From positions 1 through 44,826 of the forward strand of contig CAZCXZ010000011.1 of the NCBI GenBank assembly GCA_964502705.1: a stretch of 44,826 bases of DNA, given 5' to 3'. Shown in pieces: positions 16,391 through 25,945 of this stretch. This DNA comes from Berkiella sp964502705 (GTDB lineage: Bacteria; Pseudomonadota; Gammaproteobacteria; Berkiellales; Berkiellaceae). Numbering within the stretch: position 1 is the first letter of the stretch; each line of letters opens with the position of its first letter. A program made the position numbers and the translations under genes. The notes beneath the pieces are model-generated. The model made no database searches, had not been told where the DNA came from, and saw nothing but the letters and a program-made list of their open reading frames with translations.

Positions 16391-16879
16391 CTATTTAACA
16401 CCTATATAAATATCAACAACGGCATTATTGGGATCGATTGCGCGATCATCGTAAATTTCAAAATCAGCAATGTAAGCGCGCTTTGCGCTTAAGGTTTCTG
16501 GTGTCATTTGCCAAATTTTTTCCCAAGCTTGGATGACGATAGCTGGCATTTGTCCGGCAGGTGTTGTAAAGCGCTGGTATTCACTTTCTGGAATCGTCAT
16601 GAAATGTAAGCCATCAGGAATGTTTTCAAATGATGACACTTCTTCACCTATAAAATAAGTGTATTCACCGGTGTGATCCGATTCATAATCTGTATAGGCG
16701 GCAATAGTAATGCCAGGATTAGTGCGATTAGATATTAGCTGAGCGACGCCATGGCTAAAATAATCACCAATCAGCGGGCCAATTTTAGCGGTGGCGGGAT
16801 TAAATTCATCTGCATTTTTTGTGCGAGTTGTTAAGCCAACTAATTTAATGGAGGATTTATTAACCGCTACTTTTTTCAT
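16391..16879 (-). CDS. Cass2/GyrI-like effector-binding domain protein
   Basis: 162-aa protein made of one SOUL/GyrI-type ligand-binding domain, as in the C-terminal part of AraC/MerR regulators and in standalone Cass2 or YdeE proteins. Recognisable stretches: IKLVGLTTRTKNADEF, IAAYTDYESDHTGEYTYFIG, and YIADFEIYDDRAIDPNNAVVDIYIGVK split across the end (the acidic FEIYD...VDIYIGVK ending is typical). No DNA-binding domain is present, so it probably binds or sequesters a small cationic or drug-like molecule. The ATG at 16879 has TAAGGTAAATC before it. It stands alone between genes of unknown function on the same strand. Confidence 0.8.
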   Translation of the reverse strand: MKKVAVNKSSIKLVGLTTRTKNADEFNPATAKIGPLIGDYFSHGVAQLISNRTNPGITIAAYTDYESDHTGEYTYFIGEEVSSFENIPDGLHFMTIPESEYQRFTTPAGQMPAIVIQAWEKIWQMTPETLSAKRAYIADFEIYDDRAIDPNNAVVDIYIGVK

Positions 16880-16947
16880 GATTTACCTTAATGCAATCGA
16901 CACTTCCTTTATTATATTGATATTAGTACAAATATCAATTTTTTTAT

Positions 16948-17280
16948 CTATGACCTTGGAGATAGCTGAATTCTATCTTGCTTATTCGCCCGTGTTTGTA
17001 AGGCTGCTTGATAGACTGCGGAGTTTGTAATTTGATCGGGCGTCAGCTCGCAGGAAATTTTACCGATATACATATCCAAGCTAATACTCTTGATAAGCTC
17101 ACTTGATTCTTCGTCGGTTAATAGAAGATATCCACCAGGCCCGCCTACGATATCAGTAGCAAATAGCAAGCCACCACCGCTGCGATAGGCAACAGTTGTC
17201 CGTGTCGGTAATACAGGTGGCTGTTGTAAAGGACGCTGTTGTTGGCGGCAGCAAACGAAGTTAAGGAAAGCTGTTAGCAT
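16948..17280 (-). CDS. Hypothetical protein, 110 aa
   Basis: Unrecognised small protein. The N-terminus (MLTAFLNFVCC) is short and hydrophobic with two cysteines, followed by Gln/Pro-rich sequence (RQQQRPLQQPP), a glycine-rich strand-like part (YRSGGGLLFATDIVGGPGGYLLL) and a helical acidic region. GGGAGA stands 7 bases before the ATG, which supports it as a real gene. No convincing signal peptide or lipobox. The stop is followed by the Cass2-like gene 68 bases on. No function assigned. Confidence 0.5.
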   Translation of the reverse strand: MLTAFLNFVCCRQQQRPLQQPPVLPTRTTVAYRSGGGLLFATDIVGGPGGYLLLTDEESSELIKSISLDMYIGKISCELTPDQITNSAVYQAALQTRANKQDRIQLSPRS

Positions 17281-17361
17281 AAAAGAGTCTCCCTAAAGCT
17301 AGCTAGTATAATGAGCAGGATTCTGTAGTCAATAAACTAAATTCTTAGATTCCCTGTAAAA

Positions 17362-17389
17362 ATGGCTGTCCTTTAGCAAATGGCTGTCC
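17362..17389 (-). repeat. REP-like motif pair after pbpC
   Basis: Exact ATGGCTGTCC at 17362-17371 and 17380-17389, direct copies 18 bases apart, starting 5 bases beyond the pbpC stop. Same 10-mer as at the RAYT. Confidence 0.8.
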
Positions 17390-17394
17390 TGAGA

Positions 17395-19422
17395 TTATTT
17401 GATTTCTATGTCAGCTCTGTCAGTGTGGCCATTTGCGTCAACAACGGTGATAGTATAAAACCCAGGTTTATCGGGTTGCCAAAATTGTTTTTGCTGCCAG
17501 GTTGCTTTCAAAGGCACCCCGTCAATTAACCAGGTGTAAGGGCGTTTGCCTCCCGTTACCGTTAATGGCATGGGTTTATATTGATTTTGTGTTTTCTCTA
17601 ATTCTACCGTTGTATCATCAATCGGAAATATAAGCTGTGGGTTAAGTTTTTGTACGCAAAGTTGTTCATTCGTGACAGACAATTTTTTAAGTAATAGCGA
17701 GGGGCTTGTGACGTGAGGCGATGTAGCACTCTGATCGCTCGGAAGTACTGTGACAACCTTTTGCAACAGGGGAACCACTAAATCTCTTGCAGAAAATGCA
17801 CTCATCGGTGTGCCATCAGGATGACCTGTCCAAATGCCAATCACATAGCGCTTATCAAAACCAATCACCCACGCATCACGATAACCATAAGAAGTACCAG
17901 TCTTTAAAGCAATTCGATGATTACCATCAAGATCGGTTGCCAATATCGTGGTCACTTGTTTAGCCGCCTGAGGGGAGAAAAGTGAATGTTCAAATGTCGT
18001 GCTAGATGTTTCTAGATAAGATAGGGGAGCAACACGACCTTCTCGCGCTAATCCACCATAAAGTGTAACCAGCTGTTCTAGCGACATGCCTAAGCCACCC
18101 AACGCAATCGCCAAACTGGGGCTTTCAAACGAATGAGGTAACAATGGTGTAATGTCTGCTTCTTTTAAAAGCCCTAAAAAGCGTACCACGCCAATTTGAT
18201 TTAATAGTGAGACAACCGGAATGTTCAGCGACATGGCTAAGGCTTCTTGTGCGCTAACTACACCATGAATATCTTTATCAAAGTTGCGTGGATAATACGC
18301 ACCAAATCGACGTCTTTCATCAAGTAAATAGGTATCAGGCTTCAATAAGCCTAAATCAAACCCCATGCCAAAAATAAAGGGTTTTAAGGTTGAGCCAGGT
18401 GATCGAAACGCCGTAATGTAATCAACAAACCCGTTATCATCATGCGCATAAAAATCTCGTGATGCGATATAAGCAACTGGTTTGTTGAGTTGGTGATCGA
18501 CAATTAAAATCGCGGTATTTGAGCGTTCTGGCATGTAGGGCGCATGGCTGTTTAATAAAAATTCGACCCGCTTTTGTAAATCAAGATCAATAGTCGTGTG
18601 AATGGCACGCTGCTTGGGGTGCTGATTTTTTAATCGCCATGCTAAATGAGGAATTTCTCGAGGAAATTTAGCTTTATTGGTTGGCAAGGGCGCAAGCAGA
18701 TAGTAAGCCGTCTTATCTTCACTAAGCAGTTGTTGTTTATTCATGAAGTGTAAGAGGTTGGCTCTTGCCTTCATCGCACGTTCTGGGTAATGAAATGGAT
18801 GTAGTCGAGTTGGCGACTGAACAAGCGCTACTAGTAATGCGACTTCGCTGGGTTCTAAGTATGTGGGTGGTTTTTGGAAATAACTCATTGAAGCTGCTTT
18901 AACGCCTTCAATGTTGCCTCCAAATGGCGCAAGTGTCATATACATGCTTAAAATGTCATCTTTAGAATAATGCCATTCCAACTGTAATGCTCTGAAACTT
19001 TCAATAAGCTTAGATGATACGTTACGTGATCTAGGCTCTAATAACCTGGCAGTTTGCATGGTAATGGTTGAGCCACCCGACACAACATGACCATAACGCA
19101 GCCACTGGTAGGCGGCACGCAAAAGCGCAACGGGATTAATGCCAGGGTGCGAACGAAAATGTTTGTCTTCTTTTGCAATGAGTGTTTTTAAATAAAGCGG
19201 ATCAACCTCATTGACCAACGTTAAAATACGCCACTTTTCATCACGCGTATGAAACACATGGATCGGTTGTTGTCCTGAATAGATAATGGTCGAAAGGTCA
19301 TTAAAGCGTGTCATTCTTAGCGGATAAAACTTATCCGCTAAGACAAAACTGACGAACACAATTCCAGCTAACCCCAAAAGGCATAGGAGGAATTTAGCAA
19401 AACGCTTCAATCTACTTAGCAT
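17395..19422 (-). CDS. pbpC: Penicillin-binding protein 1C (bifunctional class A)
   Basis: 675-aa peptidoglycan synthase anchored by one N-terminal membrane helix. Glycosyltransferase (GT51) motifs: EDKHFRSHPGINP and SGGSTITMQTARLLEPR. Transpeptidase motifs: SPGSTLKP (active-site Ser), MSLN and KTGTSYG. The C-terminal 90 residues form the BiPBP_C domain typical of PBP1C (TVTGGKRPYTWLIDGVP). The start ATG 19422 (MLSRLKRFAK) is chosen because it overlaps the upstream macroglobulin stop by 11 bases; a longer frame from 19455 is less likely. PbpC next to an alpha-2-macroglobulin is a common bacterial pair thought to guard and repair the cell envelope. A REP-like pair follows the stop. Confidence 0.95.
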   Translation of the reverse strand: MLSRLKRFAKFLLCLLGLAGIVFVSFVLADKFYPLRMTRFNDLSTIIYSGQQPIHVFHTRDEKWRILTLVNEVDPLYLKTLIAKEDKHFRSHPGINPVALLRAAYQWLRYGHVVSGGSTITMQTARLLEPRSRNVSSKLIESFRALQLEWHYSKDDILSMYMTLAPFGGNIEGVKAASMSYFQKPPTYLEPSEVALLVALVQSPTRLHPFHYPERAMKARANLLHFMNKQQLLSEDKTAYYLLAPLPTNKAKFPREIPHLAWRLKNQHPKQRAIHTTIDLDLQKRVEFLLNSHAPYMPERSNTAILIVDHQLNKPVAYIASRDFYAHDDNGFVDYITAFRSPGSTLKPFIFGMGFDLGLLKPDTYLLDERRRFGAYYPRNFDKDIHGVVSAQEALAMSLNIPVVSLLNQIGVVRFLGLLKEADITPLLPHSFESPSLAIALGGLGMSLEQLVTLYGGLAREGRVAPLSYLETSSTTFEHSLFSPQAAKQVTTILATDLDGNHRIALKTGTSYGYRDAWVIGFDKRYVIGIWTGHPDGTPMSAFSARDLVVPLLQKVVTVLPSDQSATSPHVTSPSLLLKKLSVTNEQLCVQKLNPQLIFPIDDTTVELEKTQNQYKPMPLTVTGGKRPYTWLIDGVPLKATWQQKQFWQPDKPGFYTITVVDANGHTDRADIEIK

Positions 19423-22400
19423 GCACAACCAGTTTTTGATCTTCACCGTACCCAAAGAAGCCAGGTTGGTACATGGCTTCTATAAAAGTCGGAGGATAAG
19501 CAAATGTACCAGCTGTCACAGCGCGAACCATATAAGCGACACTGAAATCGGCGTTGCTAGCAAGTTCTAAAGCCGCCATGAAGCGATCGTCACGACTTTC
19601 AGTACGGCTGGTGTTACTTAAAGACCCCAACCATGTAAATTGTTCATTTAAATCGCTTATCGATTTCTCAATTTCGAAACCTGCAGGTAATAAATCGACT
19701 AACAACACATGATGAAGTTTTGATTCTAAGCGTTGGCCTTTTAATTCAACCAGATAAAGTTCACCTGACTGAATATTATTCAGATCCGCAAGTTCGCCAT
19801 TTAGCTTGTAAACTTTTCTTTGGATCGCAAAACCGGCTTGCGGTAACTTTTTCACATCGATAGGTTCACCTACTTGTGAAATAGCATAATAAACCGGTTC
19901 AGTTCCCTTATTTTGTAGAATAGGGTCCTTTTTCAACGCCGCACGATCCAACGTTAATACCGTAGGTTGTGTTTCTTCAATTGCTTTTTGGTTGAACAAG
20001 AGATGATAAGGCTTTCTTGCATCTTTTAACGCAATATCAGCTCGAATTAACCAGGCTTTTTCTTGCGTGCTAAGGTATGGCGTGAATCGCGCTTTATCGA
20101 CTAATGCTTGTACTTGCGGATAGAGCTTAGCTTTATCTTGCGTTGTTTCCGCCAGTAATGCCACTAATACTGCTGAATCGCGCAGTTCCGAGCCAAAACC
20201 ATAATAGTAATCTTGCTTGGGTTCAAATTTAGCTTGAATGGCTTTATCAAACCAGATGGTTGCATTTGCGGCATCGCCATAATGCGCAAATGCCGCTGCA
20301 ACAAACGCAAGGGAGTGGCGTTCGGTGAGTGCTTTCGCTTGGCTTTCGGCAAAAAACCGTAAGCTGCGCAAGGAACCTTGGCTTTGCTTAGCCAGTAAAT
20401 AGTGCGCATATGAAACAATCGCGATATCAGCTGGCTTGTTAATAGTCCGCGTTGAAGCTTCTTTGATCCAGGCATTCAGGTTTTGGGTTAATGCGCTAGG
20501 AACATCATAGCCTTTGGTTTTCATTAACTGCAGCATATCTGCTGCATACAACGTTAACCAAGGTTCGGTTGAGCCATTTTGTGCCCAAAGTGAAAACGAG
20601 CCATCAAATTTTTGTAATGTGGCTAATTGGTTATAGCCCTTTTGAATAATATCAACAGACGGCTTATCGCTAAATGCGGTTGCAAAAAGGCGACTGGTGG
20701 TTTGTTCAAGGCAGTAATAAGGATATTGTAAAAGGTCCTTAATTAACTGCGTACGTCCTAGTTCGGGGAGTGCACCAATTGAGATTGTCATTTGACTGTT
20801 GTTTTCGACAAAATTGGCAAGCAATTGGGTATCTAACGTGAGTGATGCATTCGCATCGATTTTACCAAAATGTTGCAATGAGACGGGTTGAATTTTGGGG
20901 CGAACCGATAATTCCCAATGACGTTCATAATGAAAGCTTTGTGGACCTTCTAGTGTGATGGTTATCTTTTTTATACCATTATCTGAAAAGGCCATTGGCA
21001 CCGAGATGCGTTGTTCTTCGCCCTTTTTGAGATTAACCTTATTAGAGACTTTGGAGCCATTATCAGCTGTTAAGGTAACACGGTATTCGCCACCGGGCGC
21101 GTCTAAATTTTTCAACACAACCGGCACCGTAACCGCATCGGAAGGCGCCATAAACCGTGGTAAAGAAACATAAACATCCATTGGATCTTTAACCGTGATA
21201 AAGCTTTGCGCTTGGCCAAGCCCTTGTTCATCCCATGCGACTGCCATCACACGGAGTTTTCCGCTGTATTCTGGCAAGGTGAAGGGGATTTTTATGGTGT
21301 TGCTGCCTTTGCCATCAACAATACCCGAAAACAGTGACACAACTTTATAGGTCCGCGTAGGAAGTTGAGTCAAAGCCCTTGAGAGCACTGATTCACCACC
21401 ACCGACTTCGAATGAGCCTGGACGAGCACCATAGGGGTTAATCAGCAAGCCATAGCTATCTCGCAACTGAAAGGCCAGTTGTTTTTGTGAAAAGAAATAG
21501 CCAAAAGGATCGGGCGTCATAAAATTGGTTAAAGACAATGTACCTTCATCGACCAACGCGGCCACCACGCGCAAGTTACTTGTTGGCGTTGTGGCTTTTA
21601 CGGTAACTTCAACTTGCTTACCGACATTGACCACATCAGGGTGGGTCAATTCGAGCGCAATTTTATGCTTTTTGAGGGTTTGCTTATTTTCGACCCAGGT
21701 GATCCCAATCGCGCGCTTAGGCATTTGGGCCGTTTTTTCATCTCCTGGACGAAATACTGTCGCAATCAAATAATTACCAGCTGACTCGGTTAAGTTTTTT
21801 TGAATAGGTAAATCTAGCGTAATACCTTGTTCGCCGATTTTCCCAGAATAGATAGGTTTAAAGCTATTGCCAGCTAATGCAATGAAAAGTTCTCCACTAA
21901 AAGGGCTTTTAATATGAACTTTAGCCTTATCGGGTGAAGCGTTACTTGCAAGTTCCATTTCTAACATGTCGGGTCTATCAGGTGTTTCTGCCGAATAAAA
22001 CCAGCCTGCTGCAAAACGTATGCTTGAAGCGACTCCGGATTTTTCGTCTAGCACTTCTAAGCGGTATGAACCATATTTAACAGGCACCTTAAATAGCGTT
22101 GGCGTTTTACCCTCTAGGGTTAACGTACCATTGTCGATAATATTATCGCGAGTGATCACTTCATATTGCCAATTTGTGCCAGAGCGGAACCAGACATAAT
22201 CATGTTGCTCCTCGTAAAGTGCATATCGTAAACTTTGAGTGGGGAGTAGTTCACCTTGTTGGTTTACTGCTATCACATTAAATTCAGCATTGGTATTACT
22301 GCCGCAAAGGTTGTCTTTAAAGCGCGGCGATAATCCAATTAAATAAGGTTGATGCCAGAACAACGTACTATTTTTGCTGGATTGGCCTCGTCCGCCGACT

Positions 22401-24610
22401 TCAAAAACTGTGACGTTCGTTTCTAACTGCAATGGATGCGTAGTTTGCGGCTCAATGTCCACTTTAGTGGAGATGCTTGTTTTACCTTGCGCATCGGTTT
22501 CACTATCAGGCAATTTGAACCGTTGTGTGGTCCATTGTTCCTCTACTAAACCAAATTGGTAATCTTTCCATTTTACAAAAGGTGTAGTCATTGTTTTCAA
22601 TGTCGATTCAGCAGAAACCTTTAAGTTGGCACCCGGTGGCCCAAAATAATACTGTGCAAATACTTCAAGTGGGTTGCTTTCTTGGGGTTTCATTGAAGGA
22701 AGAGCCGCGGTAGCTTTGACTTCAATACGTGGTGGCACAAAATCATTTACTTCAAAAGCAGCATGTGTAAGCTCGGTACCTTTAGGATCGAGGTAAATAG
22801 CAGCAGTCCAATGTCCTGTTTGCGCAGCTCCGTTGATCGTGTAATCCAATGCATAGCTGCCATTTCCGGCGTCTTGCAGGAGTGCTTCGTGAGCTACGAC
22901 ACCATCCGGGCGTATTAATTTAATGGTAAGAGGCAAGGGTTTGGTTGCTTGTCCTTTCTGATCACGTAATAAGCAGATGTTGTGTACTGTTTCACCCGGT
23001 CGATAGATGCCGCGTTCGGTGAACACATAGGCGTCGATAGCGCCTGAAGCTTGGCGACCTTGCGTCCCACGGTCGCTTAAGTCAAAAGCTTCGTTCTTTA
23101 AATTTAAGATTGTAAACTGCTTTCCTTCATGCGTAGCGGTTAAGAAAGCAGGACGATTGCCACCTTTGCCGTTCAACAAAGCAGCAGGGAAAGTGACACT
23201 ACCATTTTGTAATGTCGTGCTTTTGGCGAGCTCGCGGTTATTTCGTGAAATCAAACTCACGACCACACCTGGTAGCACTTTCGCAGTGCTGAGCTTTCTT
23301 GCAAAAATATGCAGTCCGTCGGGACCATAATAGGTGCTAAGCCCAATATCACTGATGACTAATGCTTGGGAAGCAAACTCATTTTCACCATAACCATCTT
23401 CAGTAACACGTGCTTCAACGACATAAACGCCAGGTAGGAGCTTTTTCCCCATCATATCTTCAATTGGTAATCCTGAAATGGCGGTTTTATCTGTTTCCAC
23501 AGGGAAGTGGTATTTGCCTTCCCAGACCACTTGTCCTTGTTCGTTCTGTAAATTATCGGAGTCCCAACGACTGATTTGATTTGAAAACCAATTCATTTCC
23601 ACGGCTTGAATGTTACGTTCAGGAACATGAATAATTTTAACTTTGACGTCTGAGACGTTCACAGCAACAAAGGGGACCACCTGGGGTGCACCGCTAGCCA
23701 ATATATAGCCTTTTTCACGAAAGCGAATTGCGGGTTTTCGGTGTGAAATATGAATATTGATTGTTTGTGCTTCAGTTAGTTTGAGCTCTTCATTGCTAGG
23801 AAAGCCAGTTTTAAGGGTGAGTTTGTAATCTTGACCAAAGCTTAAGCCTTCTATGCATAACTGCTTGCCTCTTGCTATCACGCTGAGATCGTTCACTTTC
23901 GGCGTTAAGGAAATATAGTCTTCATAATGAAAATTGCGGGTTTTAACTAACGGGTAAGTTAATGAAACACATGCACTCGCAATATCAGTACGTTCAGGGA
24001 TCTCAACTTGATAGGCTGCAAATTCTTTAGGGTATTGTTTAAAGAGTGACAATAGATGCTTTTCAATGTCTTCTAGTTTGGCTTGTTTTAGTGCGCTTTC
24101 GCGTAAATCACCATATTGTAATTTAGTCTGGGAGGCAAGCCATTCTACCGTTGCTTTATCAGTACTCGTTTCGGCGTTTTGGTATGCTTTAATCAGCGAA
24201 GCGCGTATGGCATCGTCATAATTTTGATAAGTATCATAGTCTTGTAGTGCAATATAAGATTTTGCCAGTAAAACCCAAGCTTGAAAGTCTTTTTCGTTGT
24301 CAGCAACAACACGTTCAAAGCCATAACGGCTGCCGTACCAATCTTGACCATCAAACGCCTGCTTCGCTTGCACTTTTCGTTCAACGCGTTCTAATGCACT
24401 GCTTGAAACCCGATTGTTTCTAAGAATCGTTTTTTGGTAGTAATCGTTAGAAATTTGCTTAGATTGTTCAGTTGCAAATACGTGATGTTCATCTGCATTG
24501 ACGTTTTTGAAATAAAAACATAGTAAACCAAACAAAATGAAGATTTTGGTTAAAGTTTGCATTTTCATAGGGGGAAACAGCTGCTGGGAAAAGATGGCCA
24601 TTTTTAACAT
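19412..24610 (-). CDS. Bacterial alpha-2-macroglobulin (YfhM-like protease trap)
   Basis: 1732-aa periplasmic protease inhibitor. An N-terminal hydrophobic segment (TKIFILFGLLCFYF, then NADEHH) is a likely signal peptide; the cysteine in it is not in a good lipobox, unlike the E. coli lipoprotein. Macroglobulin and bait-type regions follow; NDFVPPRIEV and a VSLPRFMAPSD stretch are typical. The thioester motif is intact as CLEQ (PYYCLEQTTSRL), in a helical thioester domain. The protein traps attacking proteases by covalent capture after bait cleavage (family knowledge). The start could instead be one of the inner ATGs near 24568 or 24562; AGG before the first ATG slightly favours 24610. It forms an operon with pbpC through an 11-base overlap. 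Confidence 0.93.
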   Translation of the reverse strand: MLKMAIFSQQLFPPMKMQTLTKIFILFGLLCFYFKNVNADEHHVFATEQSKQISNDYYQKTILRNNRVSSSALERVERKVQAKQAFDGQDWYGSRYGFERVVADNEKDFQAWVLLAKSYIALQDYDTYQNYDDAIRASLIKAYQNAETSTDKATVEWLASQTKLQYGDLRESALKQAKLEDIEKHLLSLFKQYPKEFAAYQVEIPERTDIASACVSLTYPLVKTRNFHYEDYISLTPKVNDLSVIARGKQLCIEGLSFGQDYKLTLKTGFPSNEELKLTEAQTINIHISHRKPAIRFREKGYILASGAPQVVPFVAVNVSDVKVKIIHVPERNIQAVEMNWFSNQISRWDSDNLQNEQGQVVWEGKYHFPVETDKTAISGLPIEDMMGKKLLPGVYVVEARVTEDGYGENEFASQALVISDIGLSTYYGPDGLHIFARKLSTAKVLPGVVVSLISRNNRELAKSTTLQNGSVTFPAALLNGKGGNRPAFLTATHEGKQFTILNLKNEAFDLSDRGTQGRQASGAIDAYVFTERGIYRPGETVHNICLLRDQKGQATKPLPLTIKLIRPDGVVAHEALLQDAGNGSYALDYTINGAAQTGHWTAAIYLDPKGTELTHAAFEVNDFVPPRIEVKATAALPSMKPQESNPLEVFAQYYFGPPGANLKVSAESTLKTMTTPFVKWKDYQFGLVEEQWTTQRFKLPDSETDAQGKTSISTKVDIEPQTTHPLQLETNVTVFEVGGRGQSSKNSTLFWHQPYLIGLSPRFKDNLCGSNTNAEFNVIAVNQQGELLPTQSLRYALYEEQHDYVWFRSGTNWQYEVITRDNIIDNGTLTLEGKTPTLFKVPVKYGSYRLEVLDEKSGVASSIRFAAGWFYSAETPDRPDMLEMELASNASPDKAKVHIKSPFSGELFIALAGNSFKPIYSGKIGEQGITLDLPIQKNLTESAGNYLIATVFRPGDEKTAQMPKRAIGITWVENKQTLKKHKIALELTHPDVVNVGKQVEVTVKATTPTSNLRVVAALVDEGTLSLTNFMTPDPFGYFFSQKQLAFQLRDSYGLLINPYGARPGSFEVGGGESVLSRALTQLPTRTYKVVSLFSGIVDGKGSNTIKIPFTLPEYSGKLRVMAVAWDEQGLGQAQSFITVKDPMDVYVSLPRFMAPSDAVTVPVVLKNLDAPGGEYRVTLTADNGSKVSNKVNLKKGEEQRISVPMAFSDNGIKKITITLEGPQSFHYERHWELSVRPKIQPVSLQHFGKIDANASLTLDTQLLANFVENNSQMTISIGALPELGRTQLIKDLLQYPYYCLEQTTSRLFATAFSDKPSVDIIQKGYNQLATLQKFDGSFSLWAQNGSTEPWLTLYAADMLQLMKTKGYDVPSALTQNLNAWIKEASTRTINKPADIAIVSYAHYLLAKQSQGSLRSLRFFAESQAKALTERHSLAFVAAAFAHYGDAANATIWFDKAIQAKFEPKQDYYYGFGSELRDSAVLVALLAETTQDKAKLYPQVQALVDKARFTPYLSTQEKAWLIRADIALKDARKPYHLLFNQKAIEETQPTVLTLDRAALKKDPILQNKGTEPVYYAISQVGEPIDVKKLPQAGFAIQRKVYKLNGELADLNNIQSGELYLVELKGQRLESKLHHVLLVDLLPAGFEIEKSISDLNEQFTWLGSLSNTSRTESRDDRFMAALELASNADFSVAYMVRAVTAGTFAYPPTFIEAMYQPGFFGYGEDQKLVVHAK

Positions 24611-24856
24611 AACCTATTTTAAAAACATAGCGACTTTAGGTCTTTTAAATAAATATTTATTTTTTGCTCATGACAGCAGAGTTTTAGCACAATATTTACG
24701 AAATGTGTCGAATAACTAACGTATAGCATGGCGACGAACGGCATCTGTGTCAGGATAAAACAGCGATGTTTTTCTCGATGAAATAGGTATGATGGCGCGC
24801 ATCACAGCAATGAAATGATTGTGAAAACCTAGTTAACTTAATAAGGAAGCTTTAAC

Positions 24857-25114
24857 ATGATGCGTCAATTAGAACAAAATGAATTAGCGATGATTGCAGG
24901 CGGCGCTAATGATGTCGTTGAAATTTATCCACCTTTGCTTCAGGGTTACGAAATTATCGGTTTTTCACAAACCTTGCTAGGCTGGAACGAAGATACCTTT
25001 GCAGAACGTGTTGGCTATTTTGACACCAAATACACGGTCGTGCGCACCCCTGTTTACGATATTCAGCCAATTTACGCGCCTTTAATGCCCGTAACGACGG
25101 TTACTTACTATTAA
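24857..25114 (+). CDS. Double-glycine leader small peptide (bacteriocin/microcin-like precursor)
   Basis: 85-aa precursor. The first 16 residues match the double-glycine leader consensus exactly: L-x3-E-L-x2-I-x-G-G in LEQNELAMIAGG, so a C39 peptidase/ABC exporter would be expected to cut after GG. The mature part (69 aa, starting ANDVVEIYPP) is rich in Tyr, Pro, Val and Thr, has no cysteine, and ends VTTVTYY. AAGGA lies 9 bases before the first of two adjacent ATGs. It stands alone: divergent from the macroglobulin gene and followed by a hairpin. No C39 transporter or immunity gene is visible in the window. It may be a bacteriocin, a signal peptide or a secreted host-directed peptide. Confidence 0.7.
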   Translation: MMRQLEQNELAMIAGGANDVVEIYPPLLQGYEIIGFSQTLLGWNEDTFAERVGYFDTKYTVVRTPVYDIQPIYAPLMPVTTVTYY

Positions 25115-25133
25115 GATAATGACAGTTTCGATA

Positions 25134-25164
25134 TTATGGCGGGCACGTGTTTGGCCTGCCATAA
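25134..25164 (+). terminator. Hairpin after the double-glycine peptide gene
   Basis: TTATGGCGGGC (25134-25144) pairs with GCCTGCCATAA (25154-25164) with one G-T pair. It begins 20 bases after the stop at 25114. No T-run follows. It also argues that the methyltransferase starts after it, at 25172. Confidence 0.55.
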
Positions 25165-25171
25165 TACGGTA

Positions 25172-25927
25172 ATGGAATACATTCAACACTTTGCCCAAAA
25201 TACTTCTGCTTATCTGCAATATCGCCCAGATTACCCAGATATATTGTTCAAATATTTAGCAGGGCTTTGTCAGCAGCATTCTTTAGCGTGGGATTGCGGC
25301 ACCGGTAATGGTCAGGCCGCTTTACCTTTGGCGCAGTATTTTGCCAAAGTCATCGCCAGTGATGTAAACCATGAACCTTTAAATGCTGCGCTGCAAAAAG
25401 ACAATCTCTTTTATCACTGTTGGCCAGCAGAGCAAACCGATTTAGATGAATCATCCGTCGATCTCATTACGGTTGCTCAAGCACTTCATTGGTTTGAATT
25501 AGAATGTTTTTATGCTGAGGCGCGTCGAGTTGCTAAACCGCATGGTATTATAGCAGCCTGGTGCTATTCGCTAGGAAGCTTAACACCCGCCGTTGATGCC
25601 GTTATACATAAGCTTTATCATGACATATTGGGCGACGCGTATTGGCCCAAGCAACGACGTTATATCGATGATGGCTATAAAACCATTGCATTTGCGTTTA
25701 AAAAAATGAAAGCTGTCCCTGAATTTTACACTGAAAAGCAGTTTAATTTGCCTGATCTTCTGGGATACCTTCGAACTTGGTCTGCAGTGAAAGAATATCA
25801 AATGCAGAACAAGCAAGATCCCGTTGATCTCGTTCAAGATGAATTATCCATGGCGTGGGGCGAGCGCGACAAGATAATCACTATGCGATGGCCTATCCAT
25901 TTATTAGTAGGTCAAAATAAAAAATAA
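25172..25927 (+). CDS. Class I SAM-dependent methyltransferase
   Basis: 251-aa Methyltransf_11-type enzyme. Motif I is WDCGTGNGQAALPLAQ, motif II the acidic VIASDVN, and the post-motifs are SVDLITVAQALHWFELECFYAEARRVAKPHG. This layout (YLQYRPDYPDILFKYL start, HWF motif) is that of the TMT1/trans-aconitate-like or small-molecule methyltransferases. The frame is open from 25136, but that ATG sits within a hairpin, so ATG 25172 (MEYIQHFAQ) is chosen. The following deformylase gene starts 18 bases downstream, so they may be co-transcribed. The substrate is unknown. Confidence 0.85.
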   Translation: MEYIQHFAQNTSAYLQYRPDYPDILFKYLAGLCQQHSLAWDCGTGNGQAALPLAQYFAKVIASDVNHEPLNAALQKDNLFYHCWPAEQTDLDESSVDLITVAQALHWFELECFYAEARRVAKPHGIIAAWCYSLGSLTPAVDAVIHKLYHDILGDAYWPKQRRYIDDGYKTIAFAFKKMKAVPEFYTEKQFNLPDLLGYLRTWSAVKEYQMQNKQDPVDLVQDELSMAWGERDKIITMRWPIHLLVGQNKK

Positions 25928-25945
25928 TCTAGATTGGAAGAAGTC

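Noticed and set aside
25136..25171. 12-residue extension of the methyltransferase from ATG 25136
   Set aside because: The ATG lies inside a hairpin, has no ribosome site, and the family's usual N-terminus begins at 25172.
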